Of a stretch of DNA of 64,000 nucleotides, positions 1-8,923 are shown piece after piece. The translations under genes were made by a program, and so were the position numbers. The DNA comes from Thiothrix subterranea. Its GTDB lineage: Bacteria > Pseudomonadota > Gammaproteobacteria > Thiotrichales > Thiotrichaceae. The first letter of the stretch is position 1; every line of letters starts with the position of its first letter. Below the pieces are notes generated by a model. The model was given only the letters and a program-made list of their open reading frames with translations. It was not told the DNA's origin and made no database searches. The stretch covers positions 2,418,001 to 2,482,000 of the forward strand of contig NZ_CP053482.1 in assembly GCF_016772315.1 (NCBI RefSeq). Reading direction: 5' to 3'.

Positions 1-654
1 TCGTTCGATTTCGACTTGACGGTAGGGGTGAAATGGTCGGAGCGCTTCAATGCTCAAGGTATAGGGTATCGGCCCCGTGGTGCGAATCACGCCTTTGAAC
101 CCGACGCCAACGGTATGGGGGTCGTAGTGTAAAATATTGTGGAGCACTTGTTGGATGACCGCTTGCAGGAAAGGGTGTCCGGCAACGCCTATCACATGCC
201 ATTGCTGAAATTCACCGCGCTCAATTCCCGCAAGTTCCGGGTGTAGCCCCCAGCCGTAGTAGTTGTCGTCATCCCATTTGGAAAGGATGTAACGGTCGTC
301 GGGTAACAATACCGCATCGAGCGGGCGGGTGATGGTGCTTTTCATGTCGAGATAGACCCCACCCACGGCATAAATCAACAAATACCGAAACAGATCCGCC
401 CGCGCCGCACCGTAAGCGGTGTCGATGCGTTGGTAGATGTTGAGCAAGTCTTCCCCGTAGTGTTGCAGAATAAAGGTTTCAATATCCGCATCGTCGTAAA
501 GGCGGTATTCCCAATCAGGGTTGAGTTGCTGAATCCGGCAGGTATTTTCTTGTAGCGGTGGCGGCAACGCGGTTTTGGTGTAATACGTTTGGTGAATAAC
601 GCGGGGAATCCGTGCTTGCATCGCAAGTTTAGGTATCATTGGTTGGTCTAGCAT
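1..654 (-). CDS. GT32-type glycosyltransferase, 3' end outside the window
   Basis: The reading frame is open from an ATG at 654 down to the left edge (218 codons, no stop), so the C-terminus is missing. The N-terminus has the IPRVIHQTYY opening typical of OCH1-like sugar transferases (Gly_transf_sug, GT32). About 100 residues in comes the R-x-D-x-x-R-Y and GGVYLDMKS region, which normally carries the DXD metal and nucleotide-sugar site. Here the classical second Asp is a Lys (D-M-K). A GAGGGA ribosome-binding site sits about 8 bases before the ATG. It lies 100 bp downstream of argA on the same strand. It probably transfers a sugar to a cell-surface polysaccharide; donor and acceptor cannot be read from the sequence. 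Confidence 0.75.
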   Translation of the reverse strand, partial: MLDQPMIPKLAMQARIPRVIHQTYYTKTALPPPLQENTCRIQQLNPDWEYRLYDDADIETFILQHYGEDLLNIYQRIDTAYGAARADLFRYLLIYAVGGVYLDMKSTITRPLDAVLLPDDRYILSKWDDDNYYGWGLHPELAGIERGEFQQWHVIGVAGHPFLQAVIQQVLHNILHYDPHTVGVGFKGVIRTTGPIPYTLSIEALRPFHPYRQVEIER

Positions 655-754
655 AGCTGTCCCTCGTGTTTCTAAGACATCAAGTTAACAACAACTTATG
701 CCAGCAGTAGGCTTGCGTATAGCATTGGGGGGACGAGCGTTAACAGTTTGCTTA

Positions 755-2035
755 CTAGCTGATAGTCTTGAACAAAATCTGCGAATTACGTTGGTAGTTG
801 TACAGCGATTTCTTATTGGCAGGCAGTGCATCCACGCTGCCTTTCTCAAAGCCGCGTTCCCGAAACCAATCCGTTGTCTGTGTCGTCAGCACTAGCAAAC
901 GGTTTTTACCTTGCGTTTTCGCGAGTTGTGCAACGTGTTTGAGGAGTTTATCGCCGCGATTGCCGCCACGATCTTGCTGGCTAACGGCAAGGCAGGCGAG
1001 TTCGGCGACTTGTGCATCATCAGTATCATACAAAGCCACGCACGCAATCACGTCGCGGTCGCGGAGGATAATGTGGAAGTTGTCGATTTCCAGTTCGAGT
1101 TGTTCGCGGGAACGTTTGATCAAAATGCCGCGTTCTTCCAGCGGGCGAATCAGTTCCATAATGCCGCTAATGTCTTCAATCGTTGCCGCTCGCAAGCGCT
1201 CAAATTGTTCGGCGGCAATCATGCTGCCCACGCCGTCGCGGGTATACAATTCCAGCAGCAATGCGCCATCAATCTCGGCATCCAGTAGGTGGATGCGTTC
1301 CACTTGGTTTTCGGAGGCTTCAATCACGGCGGGTAGCAGCGGGTTGTAGGGCAAGCTCGCTTTGGCTTCCTCAAGGGTGAGTTCGTGCGGCAAATTCAGC
1401 GGTTGGTGGCTGAGGAAAATCAGTTTGTCCGCTTGAATCGCTTGGGTGGCAGCAACCGCAACTTGCTCGTAACGCAAATTGTAGGCTTCGCCCGTCGGCG
1501 AATAACCCATCGGCGAGAGCAGCACGATATTGTCGGAATCGAGTTGTTGTTGCATCAACGTGTGGTTGATTTTGCGCACTTGTCCGCTGTAGCCGTAGTC
1601 GATGCCATCGCAAATGCCGAGTGGACGTGCCGTGATGTAATTGCCGGAAACAATCCCCAAGCCTTCATTATTCAGCGATGGTTGATTGAGGGCATGAGTC
1701 AGCAAATTTTCGATGCGGATGCGCAAAAAACCAATGGCTTCCTGCGCCGCGAGCAACGAAGTGCTGTCAGTAATGCGAATACCTTTGTGCAAACGAATCG
1801 GCGTATTAGTGCGGTGCAAGCGTTCATCAATTTGCGGGCGCGTGCCATGCACTAACACCAGCCGTGCGCCGAGGCTGGAAATAATGGCGAGATCTTGCAC
1901 AATTTGCCGAAAGCGTGGCGTGGCAATCACTTCACCCGCAAACGCGATCACGAAGGTTTTGCCGCGATGGTTGTGAATATAGGGCGCGGCTTCGCGGAAA
2001 AACGTGACGCTGTGCGGGCTAGGTGCTGACCTCAT
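755..2035 (-). CDS. argA: N-acetylglutamate synthase (amino-acid N-acetyltransferase)
   Basis: 426 residues, close to the usual 430-445 of bacterial ArgA. The N-terminal two thirds are an amino-acid-kinase-like domain, opening with FVIAFAGEV and followed by LVLVHGTRPQIDERL. The C-terminal third is a GNAT acetyltransferase domain (ACLAVSQQDRGGNRGDKLL, the acetyl-CoA loop, then LLVLTTQTTDWFRERGF). It makes N-acetylglutamate from acetyl-CoA and glutamate, the first step of arginine synthesis, and in the family is feedback-inhibited by arginine through the kinase-like domain. It starts 4 bases after the diaA stop, so it is probably cotranscribed with lpoA-yraN-diaA. That linkage differs from the Escherichia coli order, where yraP follows diaA. 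Confidence 0.93.
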   Translation of the reverse strand: MRSAPSPHSVTFFREAAPYIHNHRGKTFVIAFAGEVIATPRFRQIVQDLAIISSLGARLVLVHGTRPQIDERLHRTNTPIRLHKGIRITDSTSLLAAQEAIGFLRIRIENLLTHALNQPSLNNEGLGIVSGNYITARPLGICDGIDYGYSGQVRKINHTLMQQQLDSDNIVLLSPMGYSPTGEAYNLRYEQVAVAATQAIQADKLIFLSHQPLNLPHELTLEEAKASLPYNPLLPAVIEASENQVERIHLLDAEIDGALLLELYTRDGVGSMIAAEQFERLRAATIEDISGIMELIRPLEERGILIKRSREQLELEIDNFHIILRDRDVIACVALYDTDDAQVAELACLAVSQQDRGGNRGDKLLKHVAQLAKTQGKNRLLVLTTQTTDWFRERGFEKGSVDALPANKKSLYNYQRNSQILFKTIS

Positions 2036-2039
2036 CGCG

Positions 2040-2633
<594 letters not shown>

Positions 2634-3014
2634 TTAGCCCGCCTCGAAAGCGTTTTTGATCCAATTTATGGCGTTATCACCTTCCACCGCTACCACGTCG
2701 AAACGCGCTTGGGCGTTGGGGGCGCGGTATTGCAGGTAGTGTTGTGCGGTGCGGATGATACGCGCTTGCTTGCGTGGGTCAATACTGAGCAATGCGCCGC
2801 CGTAACGGGCGGTTTTGCGGTAACGGACTTCGACGAATACGATAATGTCGCCGTCGCGCATGATCAGGTCGATTTCGCCCATTTTTAGGCGGTAATTCTG
2901 GTGCAGCAGGTGCAAACCGCTGGCTTGTAAGTGTTCACAAGCCAGTTGTTCGGTGCTGACGCCGCGTATGAGGTGCGGCGCGGTGGGCTTATTGTCCAAC
3001 AGCTTGCGGCACAC
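2634..3014 (-). CDS. yraN: YraN family protein (UPF0102, endonuclease-like fold)
   Basis: 126 residues, typical for UPF0102. It carries the family core GEIDLIMRDGDIIVFVEVRYR, spaced like the D/E-x-K site of the restriction-endonuclease-like fold. Cellular function is not established. The start overlaps the end of lpoA by 26 bases, which implies translational coupling, and the lpoA-yraN-diaA order is conserved in gammaproteobacteria. Confidence 0.9.
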   Translation of the reverse strand: MCRKLLDNKPTAPHLIRGVSTEQLACEHLQASGLHLLHQNYRLKMGEIDLIMRDGDIIVFVEVRYRKTARYGGALLSIDPRKQARIIRTAQHYLQYRAPNAQARFDVVAVEGDNAINWIKNAFEAG

Positions 3015-4506
3015 CGTTCACAAAGGTGGCGAATAACAGGGTACGTTGGATTTGGCGATTGCCTGCCAAGCGGATATTGCCGGTTTTGCCGTTGACTTGC
3101 GTGCTGGGGTTACGCGCAATGCTGGGCAGGTTTTTGGCAATCAGGAACGCATCCATCCCCAGTGCAAACATGCGCGGGAATTGTGAGTTGTTGAGTGTGC
3201 CGGATTGCAAGCCTTCCATGACCCACGGAATTTCGGTGTACAAAATGCCGTCAAGATCGGCATCTTTACCGGGGTTAGTGCGCCCAGAAAAAATATGCGA
3301 GGTGGCGTAAATCGGCAGTTCCGGTGCTTGTGCCGCTAGTAAAGGGCGCATTAGGCGGGCTTGGCTGGGGGAGGCGGCAAGAAATACCATGCTGGCACGG
3401 CCTTGCGTCGCCGCTAACGCATTTTGCACGTTTTGCAGATAAGCGTTAGACGGTGCGTCGGGGAATTGTTGAATATTGATGACTTGACCACCCTTGGCTT
3501 GGTAGGCGGCACGGAATGCCCCGGAGATGCGATCCCCCCAACTGGAGGCGGGTGCTAATACAATGGCGGTGCGTAAGCCCCGTGCGCTGGTGGTTTCGGC
3601 GACTTGTTTTGCCTCATCTTCTGGCAATAAGCCGAATTGGTACAGCGCACCGGGGATATTGCGGCTATTGGTCAGGTAATTCAGGCTGAGCAAAGGTTTG
3701 GAGAGCACTTGCGGTTGCGCGAGGAGGTCGGCGAGGGATTCTTTATCCAATGGCCCGATGACAATATCCGCCCCATCCGCCACGGCGCGTTGGTATTGCG
3801 CCACGGCTCCACCGGCATTCACATCATAAACTTGTACGCTGGTTTCGCGGGCAACGCTGTTACGGGCGGCGTCGATACCCCGGTAGATTTCTTGCCCGAC
3901 ACTGCCCAATGAGCCGGATTGCGGGAGCAGTGCGGCGACGCGCGTGACGCTGGTAGGGACGAGAGCGGCTTGTACATTTTGAACGCCGGGTGCGCCGCCG
4001 CCCTTGCCACTGGCCATTGCTTGGGCGCGTTGTTGAATGTGTTTGACTTTTTCACGCAAAGCGGGGGATAACTCATCCAAATTAGTCGGTAAATTGCGCA
4101 GTGCAAGTGTTGGGTTGTTTTGTTGCAAGGCGAGGAGTGCTTTGACATAGGCTTGGCGGGCGCGGTTTTCGCCATCCAGCGCGGAAGCGGGAACTTTTGC
4201 CAGATAAGTGTTGGTTAATTTGGCATCGCCGATAGAGGCAGCAATTTCCGCCGCTTGCAAAATGACACGCTCGCGTTGCGGGGTGGGGTAGCGGGTGGCG
4301 GCAGCAAAATAGGCTTGAGCGGCTTCACGTTTTTTCCCCTGATTAAAGAGCGCGTTGGCTTGTTCAACCGTGGCATTGCCTTGCACAGCCGAAGTGTCGT
4401 CGCTATTGATGAAGTCGTTGGGCGAACAGCCTTGCAACATGAATGTGACAGTTAATAATGCGATAGCGCAATATTTCAGAATGCTTGGGTGGCGTTGTGA
4501 TGGCAT
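2989..4506 (-). CDS. lpoA: penicillin-binding protein activator LpoA (LppC/YraM), outer-membrane lipoprotein
   Basis: 505 residues. The N-terminus is a lipoprotein signal (ALLTVTFMLQGC, lipobox LQGC). An N-terminal helical TPR-like region (EQANALFNQGKKREAAQAYF) is followed by a periplasmic-binding-protein-like domain from about residue 190 (VAALLPQSGSLGSVGQEIYRG). LpoA sits in the outer membrane and activates the class A synthase PBP1a. It heads the lpoA-yraN-diaA-argA run. In E. coli it is divergent from rsmI; here hppA lies between the two. Confidence 0.92.
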   Translation of the reverse strand: MPSQRHPSILKYCAIALLTVTFMLQGCSPNDFINSDDTSAVQGNATVEQANALFNQGKKREAAQAYFAAATRYPTPQRERVILQAAEIAASIGDAKLTNTYLAKVPASALDGENRARQAYVKALLALQQNNPTLALRNLPTNLDELSPALREKVKHIQQRAQAMASGKGGGAPGVQNVQAALVPTSVTRVAALLPQSGSLGSVGQEIYRGIDAARNSVARETSVQVYDVNAGGAVAQYQRAVADGADIVIGPLDKESLADLLAQPQVLSKPLLSLNYLTNSRNIPGALYQFGLLPEDEAKQVAETTSARGLRTAIVLAPASSWGDRISGAFRAAYQAKGGQVINIQQFPDAPSNAYLQNVQNALAATQGRASMVFLAASPSQARLMRPLLAAQAPELPIYATSHIFSGRTNPGKDADLDGILYTEIPWVMEGLQSGTLNNSQFPRMFALGMDAFLIAKNLPSIARNPSTQVNGKTGNIRLAGNRQIQRTLLFATFVNGVPQAVGQ

Positions 4507-4675
4507 GGTCAGTCCTAGTACCTAGTAATGGGGTATGGTTGCCAGAATATAGCATTTTTTACCAAGTATGCTGCATGTTTGATGAAGCCCATTAACAATC
4601 CGGTTGGATGCTGGAAATAGGTCTATGCTTGTTAGCGAGAGAGAGTTTCTATTAATAAGTAATGGAGGTGTTCTA

Positions 4676-6697
4676 ATGTCCACAGGTTTGGCTGTTGCCA
4701 TTTTGTGTGCGCTTGCCGCACTCGTTTACGGTCTGGTGACGACGCGCTGGGTGCTTGCCCGCCCGGAAGGGAATGCAGAAATGCGGCGGATTGCGCAGGC
4801 AATTCAGGAGGGGGCGCAAGCCTATTTGAATCGTCAATACACCACGATTGCGGTGGTGGGAATTCTGCTGTTTGCGGTTATTTTTATTGCATTAGGCTGG
4901 CAAACCGCGCTGGGTTTTGCCTTGGGTGCTGTGCTATCCGGTGCGACGGGTTATATCGGCATGAATGTGTCGGTGCGGGCAAATGTGCGCACGGCGGAAG
5001 CCGCCAAAGACGGTTTGAATGCGGCGTTGGATGTGGCATTTAAAGGCGGAGCCATTACCGGCATGTTGGTGGTCGGCTTGGCATTGCTAGGTGTGGCGGG
5101 TTATTACGCGGCATTGACCATGACCGGTACGTCATCGACCGATGCGATTCATGCGCTGGTGGGCTTGGCGTTTGGTGGTTCATTGATTTCGATTTTTGCG
5201 CGGTTGGGCGGTGGTATTTTCACCAAGGGCGCGGATGTTGGCGCGGATTTGGTGGGTAAAGTAGAAGCGGGAATTCCCGAAGACGATCCACGTAACCCGG
5301 CAGTGATTGCGGATAATGTGGGGGATAACGTCGGCGATTGCGCGGGGATGGCGGCAGATTTGTTTGAAACTTACGCGGTGACGATTATTGCGACCATGTT
5401 GCTCGGCGGCTTGCTGATGAATGGTTCGGAAAATGCGATTGTGTACCCGCTGGTGTTGGGGGGCTTTTCCATTCTGGCGTCGATTTTGGGCGCTATGTTT
5501 GTGAAAGCGCGTACCGGCGGCAAGATTATGAATGCACTGTACCGTGGTTTGGCGGTGGCAGGCGGGGCATCACTGATCTTTTTCTACCCTGTTACCGTGA
5601 TTATGATGGGGGATAACCCGGATTATTCGGTGAACGCACTGTATGGCTCGGCGGTGATTGGCTTGGTGCTGACGGCGGCAATGGTGTGGATTACGGAATA
5701 TTACACCGCTACCGAATACAGCCCGGTGCGGCATATTGCGCAAGCGTCTACTACCGGGCATGGCACTAACGTGATTGCGGGTCTTGGGGTGTCGATGCGT
5801 TCCACAGCAGCGCCGGTGTTGGCGGTGTGTTTGGCCATTTGGGGTGCTTATGAACTCGCGGGTTTGTATGGGATTGCGATTGCAGCAACGTCCATGTTGT
5901 CAATGGCGGGGATTGTGGTGGCGTTGGATGCTTACGGCCCGATTACTGACAATGCAGGTGGGATCGCGGAAATGGCGGGTTTGCCGGATGATATTCGCAA
6001 TATTACTGATCCGTTGGATGCGGTGGGCAATACCACGAAAGCCGTGACCAAAGGTTATGCGATTGGCTCAGCGGGCTTGGCGGCGTTGGTGTTGTTTGCG
6101 GATTATACCCATGCATTGTCGGCGGCACATCAGACGGTAATGAGCTTTGACCTTTCCAATCACTTGGTCATTATCGGTCTGTTTATTGGTGGGATGGTGC
6201 CTTATCTGTTCGCGGCAATGGCGATGGAGGCCGTGGGGCGTGCGGCGGGTTCGGTGGTGGTGGAAGTGCGCCGCCAGTTCCAGACGATTCCGGGCATTAT
6301 GGAAGGCACGGGTAAGCCGGAATACGGCACTTGCGTGGATATGTTGACCAAATCGGCGATTAAGGAAATGATTGTGCCGTCATTATTGCCGGTGGCAGTG
6401 CCGGTCATTGTGGGGCTGACCTTGGGCGCACAAGCACTGGGCGGGGTGTTGGTAGGAACGATTGTGACGGGAATTTTCGTGGCAATTTCCATGACAACCG
6501 GCGGCGGTGCTTGGGATAATGCCAAGAAATACATCGAGGAAGGCCATTTCGGTGGCAAAGGTTCGGAGGCGCACAAAGCCGCTGTTACCGGCGATACCGT
6601 CGGCGACCCGTACAAGGATACCGCAGGCCCGGCAATCAACCCGTTGATCAAAATCATTAATATTGTCGCGTTGCTGATTGTGCCGTTGTTGGCGTAA
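4676..6697 (+). CDS. hppA: membrane-bound proton-translocating pyrophosphatase, K+-independent type
   Basis: Start set at ATG 4676 ([10 protein letters not shown]) because GGAGGTG lies 5 bases upstream; an in-frame ATG at 4604 has no such site. The product is 673 residues with about 16 hydrophobic segments, typical of H+-PPase. The pyrophosphate/Mg site [19 protein letters not shown] and the C-terminal [18 protein letters not shown] are intact. Residue 455 in GNTTKAVT is Lys and residue 458 is Thr, the signature of the K+-independent H+-pumping subfamily; K+-dependent enzymes have Ala at the first site. It couples pyrophosphate hydrolysis to proton export at the inner membrane. It precedes rsmI, separated by a terminator-like hairpin. 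Confidence 0.95.
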   Translation: MSTGLAVAILCALAALVYGLVTTRWVLARPEGNAEMRRIAQAIQEGAQAYLNRQYTTIAVVGILLFAVIFIALGWQTALGFALGAVLSGATGYIGMNVSVRANVRTAEAAKDGLNAALDVAFKGGAITGMLVVGLALLGVAGYYAALTMTGTSSTDAIHALVGLAFGGSLISIFARLGGGIFTKGADVGADLVGKVEAGIPEDDPRNPAVIADNVGDNVGDCAGMAADLFETYAVTIIATMLLGGLLMNGSENAIVYPLVLGGFSILASILGAMFVKARTGGKIMNALYRGLAVAGGASLIFFYPVTVIMMGDNPDYSVNALYGSAVIGLVLTAAMVWITEYYTATEYSPVRHIAQASTTGHGTNVIAGLGVSMRSTAAPVLAVCLAIWGAYELAGLYGIAIAATSMLSMAGIVVALDAYGPITDNAGGIAEMAGLPDDIRNITDPLDAVGNTTKAVTKGYAIGSAGLAALVLFADYTHALSAAHQTVMSFDLSNHLVIIGLFIGGMVPYLFAAMAMEAVGRAAGSVVVEVRRQFQTIPGIMEGTGKPEYGTCVDMLTKSAIKEMIVPSLLPVAVPVIVGLTLGAQALGGVLVGTIVTGIFVAISMTTGGGAWDNAKKYIEEGHFGGKGSEAHKAAVTGDTVGDPYKDTAGPAINPLIKIINIVALLIVPLLA

Positions 6698-6731
6698 GGT
6701 AGTGCACGGCTGGGGTTGCCAGCCAAAACCA

Positions 6732-6764
6732 GAAGCCCGCCCTTCGTGGTGGGCTTCGTTGTTT
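6732..6764 (+). terminator. rho-independent terminator after hppA
   Basis: A 10-bp stem (GAAGCCCGCC / GGTGGGCTTC, one G-T pair) with loop CTTCGT is followed by GTTGTTT. It lies 35 bases after the hppA stop and just before the rsmI ribosome-binding site. The T tract is interrupted, so read-through into rsmI is possible. Confidence 0.6.
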
Positions 6765-6774
6765 GGGGAAGTGG

Positions 6775-7617
6775 ATGAAACAAGGCATTTTATACTGCGT
6801 GGCAACGCCCATCGGTAATCTGGCGGACATGACAGAACGCGCCAAGCGTATTTTGGCGGAAGTGGATAAAATTTATGCGGAAGATACCCGCGTGACCCGT
6901 GGCTTGCTGACCCATTTTGGCATTCAAGGGTCGTTGGCGAGTTTGCACGATTACAATGAAGCGGGGCGTGTTGCCAGCATTCAAGCCGAATTGGAGCAGG
7001 GAATGCAATTGGCGTTGGTCAGCGATGCGGGTACGCCGTTGATCAGTGACCCCGGTTACAAACTGGTTCATGCCTTGGGGAATGCAGGGTGCAAAATTGT
7101 GCCGATTCCGGGGGCAAGTGCCTTGATTGCGGCGCTATCGGTGGCGGGTTTGCCGACGGATCGGTTTGTGTTTGAGGGTTTTTTACCGGCAAAAGCGGTG
7201 TCGCGGCGCAAATGGCTGGAAAGTTTACAGGATGAGCCGCGCACTTTGGTGTTTTACGAATCCAGCCACCGCATTGCCGAGATGCTGGCGGACGTGGCAA
7301 GCACTTTGGGTGAGGAGCGCCCGGTGGTGGTATTGCGCGAGTTGACCAAGCTGTTTGAAAGCATTTACCGGGGCAGTGCCGGGGAATTGGTCGCGCAACT
7401 GAGTACCGATACGAATATGTCACGCGGTGAATTCGTGGTGGTGATAGCAGGCAAGGTGGCGAATGAGGATCAGGAGCAACTGAGTGCTTTGCGTGCGGAC
7501 AGTATTTTGGCGGTATTGTTGGAAGAGTTGCCGGTGAAACAGGCAGCGGTGATTGCTGCCCGTTTGACCGGGTTGCCGAAAAACCAGTTGTATAAACAAG
7601 CGTTGGCGATGGTTTAG
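6775..7617 (+). CDS. rsmI: 16S rRNA (cytidine-1402-2'-O)-methyltransferase
   Basis: 280 residues from the ATG at 6775, preceded by GGGGAAG; an in-frame TTG at 6763 would overlap that site and is less likely. It is a tetrapyrrole-methylase-fold SAM enzyme with the family signatures LYCVATPIGNLADMT, AEDTRVTRGLLTHFGI and LVSDAGTPLISDPGY, and later FYESSHRI. It 2'-O-methylates C1402 in the ribosomal P site. The stop overlaps the stop of the convergent DUF2058 gene (TTAG). In E. coli rsmI is directly divergent from lpoA. Confidence 0.94.
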   Translation: MKQGILYCVATPIGNLADMTERAKRILAEVDKIYAEDTRVTRGLLTHFGIQGSLASLHDYNEAGRVASIQAELEQGMQLALVSDAGTPLISDPGYKLVHALGNAGCKIVPIPGASALIAALSVAGLPTDRFVFEGFLPAKAVSRRKWLESLQDEPRTLVFYESSHRIAEMLADVASTLGEERPVVVLRELTKLFESIYRGSAGELVAQLSTDTNMSRGEFVVVIAGKVANEDQEQLSALRADSILAVLLEELPVKQAAVIAARLTGLPKNQLYKQALAMV

Positions 7618-8213
7618 GCGGCTGGTGCTGGCGCTTCGCTGGATTCTTCGGGTTCGGGGCTATTGATGACGATGAGTTTTTCGGGGTCGAGTGCTAAAAT
7701 TTGTTGCGCAATGTCGAGCGGAATCAGGCAACGTTTGCCGCCAAGGAAGATAATAGCGAGTTCGCCAGCGGCTAGGGCTTGCTGTTGGGCTTCGGTGACG
7801 TAGAGGTATTTGATATTGTCACCGACCACAAAATTATAGCGAATGTCAGCATCGTCGACATTTTTGACGTTGGCGTTGATCAGTGCAGCAACCTGTTCGC
7901 GGGTTTGTTTGCGGCGAGCGGCGATTTCGCGTTGGCGTTGTTCGGCTTGTTCGCGCTCTTCGCGTTCGGTTTTGGCTCGGGCCGCGTAAAATTGTTCGAG
8001 GTCGCTTTTTTCTTTTGGCGTTGGGCGTGGCGCTTTGTTTTCAGTGCGTTGCGGTTTTTCTACCGTGGGGACAGGGCGGTTGTCACGACGCGGGGCTTTG
8101 TCGCGCGGTGGCGCTTGCCGTGAGGGGGCGGGTTTGGGTTGATTGGCTTTTTCAAGCTGTTCTGTAGTGACTAACCCGGCTTTGAGGAGTTGGTCGCGTA
8201 GTGAGTGTGCCAT
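7614..8213 (-). CDS. DUF2058 (YaiL family) nucleoprotein/polysaccharide-associated protein
   Basis: 199 residues. The opening MAHSLRDQLLKAGLV is the DUF2058 signature. A long Lys/Arg/Pro/Glu-rich charged segment (about 20-105) follows, rich in helix-breaking Pro early and coiled-coil-like later. A compact C-terminal domain contains YNFVVGDNIKYLYVTEAQQQ and IPLDIAQQIL. Function in the family is unknown. It is convergent with rsmI, overlapping at the stop codons, and divergent from ppa. Confidence 0.8.
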   Translation of the reverse strand: MAHSLRDQLLKAGLVTTEQLEKANQPKPAPSRQAPPRDKAPRRDNRPVPTVEKPQRTENKAPRPTPKEKSDLEQFYAARAKTEREEREQAEQRQREIAARRKQTREQVAALINANVKNVDDADIRYNFVVGDNIKYLYVTEAQQQALAAGELAIIFLGGKRCLIPLDIAQQILALDPEKLIVINSPEPEESSEAPAPAA

Positions 8214-8255
8214 GCTGTTCTCTTGAAATTGTCGACAAGTAGTGGTGGTTAGTTG

Positions 8256-8284
8256 CTGTTAGATTCGTTAACAAGCGTTATAAT
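8256..8284 (+). promoter_or_regulatory. probable sigma-70 promoter of ppa
   Basis: A perfect TATAAT at 8279-8284 lies 32 bases before the ppa start. The best -35 at 17-bp spacing is CTGTTA (8256-8261), only 3 of 6 to consensus. Called from sequence only. Confidence 0.5.
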
Positions 8285-8316
8285 ACCGTGATTTTTACAC
8301 AAGAGTAGAGTAAACC

Positions 8317-8871
8317 ATGAATATTGATAAAGTTCCTGCCGGGCGTGACGTTCCGCATTGCATTAATGTCATCATTGAAATTCCGGCATTGTCTACGCCC
8401 GTGAAGTATGAGTTGGATAAGGCAAGCGGGGCATTGTACGTTGACCGTTTCTTGTCGACACCCATGTTTTACCCCGCAAATTATGGATTTATTCCGCACA
8501 CCTTGGCACAGGATGGCGACCCTACTGACGTATTGGTGGTCAGCCCTACGCCGTTGATGCACGGTTGTGTGATTCCAGTACGCCCAGTGGGTATGCTGAA
8601 AATGTCGGATGAGTCGGGGATTGATGCCAAAATTGTGGCAGTTCCGGCGCACAAGTTGTCGTCTGGGTATCGTGATATTGAGTCTTACGAGCAACTGCCA
8701 GCTTTATTGCTGAGCCAAATCCAGCATTTCTTTGAGCGCTACAAAGAGCTGGATGTTGGCAAGTGGGTAAAGGTTGAAGGCTGGGCAGGTATCGAAGAAG
8801 CTAAGCAAGAAATTTTAGACAGTATTGAGCGTTATAATACGGAGCAACCAGAGGAGATTCCGTTCTCTTAA
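8317..8871 (+). CDS. ppa: inorganic pyrophosphatase, soluble family I
   Basis: 184 residues, usual for bacterial family I. The active-site set is present: E-x-x-x-x-x-x-KYE ([16 protein letters not shown]), [12 protein letters not shown], and [10 protein letters not shown] with the metal-binding Asp residues. It hydrolyses cytosolic pyrophosphate to drive biosynthesis. The same window carries a membrane H+-pyrophosphatase 1.6 kb upstream, so the cell can either dissipate or conserve pyrophosphate energy. It is followed 52 bases later by mrdA. Confidence 0.96.
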   Translation: MNIDKVPAGRDVPHCINVIIEIPALSTPVKYELDKASGALYVDRFLSTPMFYPANYGFIPHTLAQDGDPTDVLVVSPTPLMHGCVIPVRPVGMLKMSDESGIDAKIVAVPAHKLSSGYRDIESYEQLPALLLSQIQHFFERYKELDVGKWVKVEGWAGIEEAKQEILDSIERYNTEQPEEIPFS

Positions 8872-8923
8872 TCTGTTATAGTCGCCCCGTTTTCATTAGG
8901 GCAGACAGGATGCTCGTTAGGGT

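Noticed and set aside
798-1349. 183-codon plus-strand ORF inside argA
   Set aside because: Shadow of argA; the minus-strand frame has full ArgA domains.
4604-4675. Upstream start for hppA
   Set aside because: No ribosome-binding site, and the extra 24 residues are not part of the family; GGAGGTG supports 4676.
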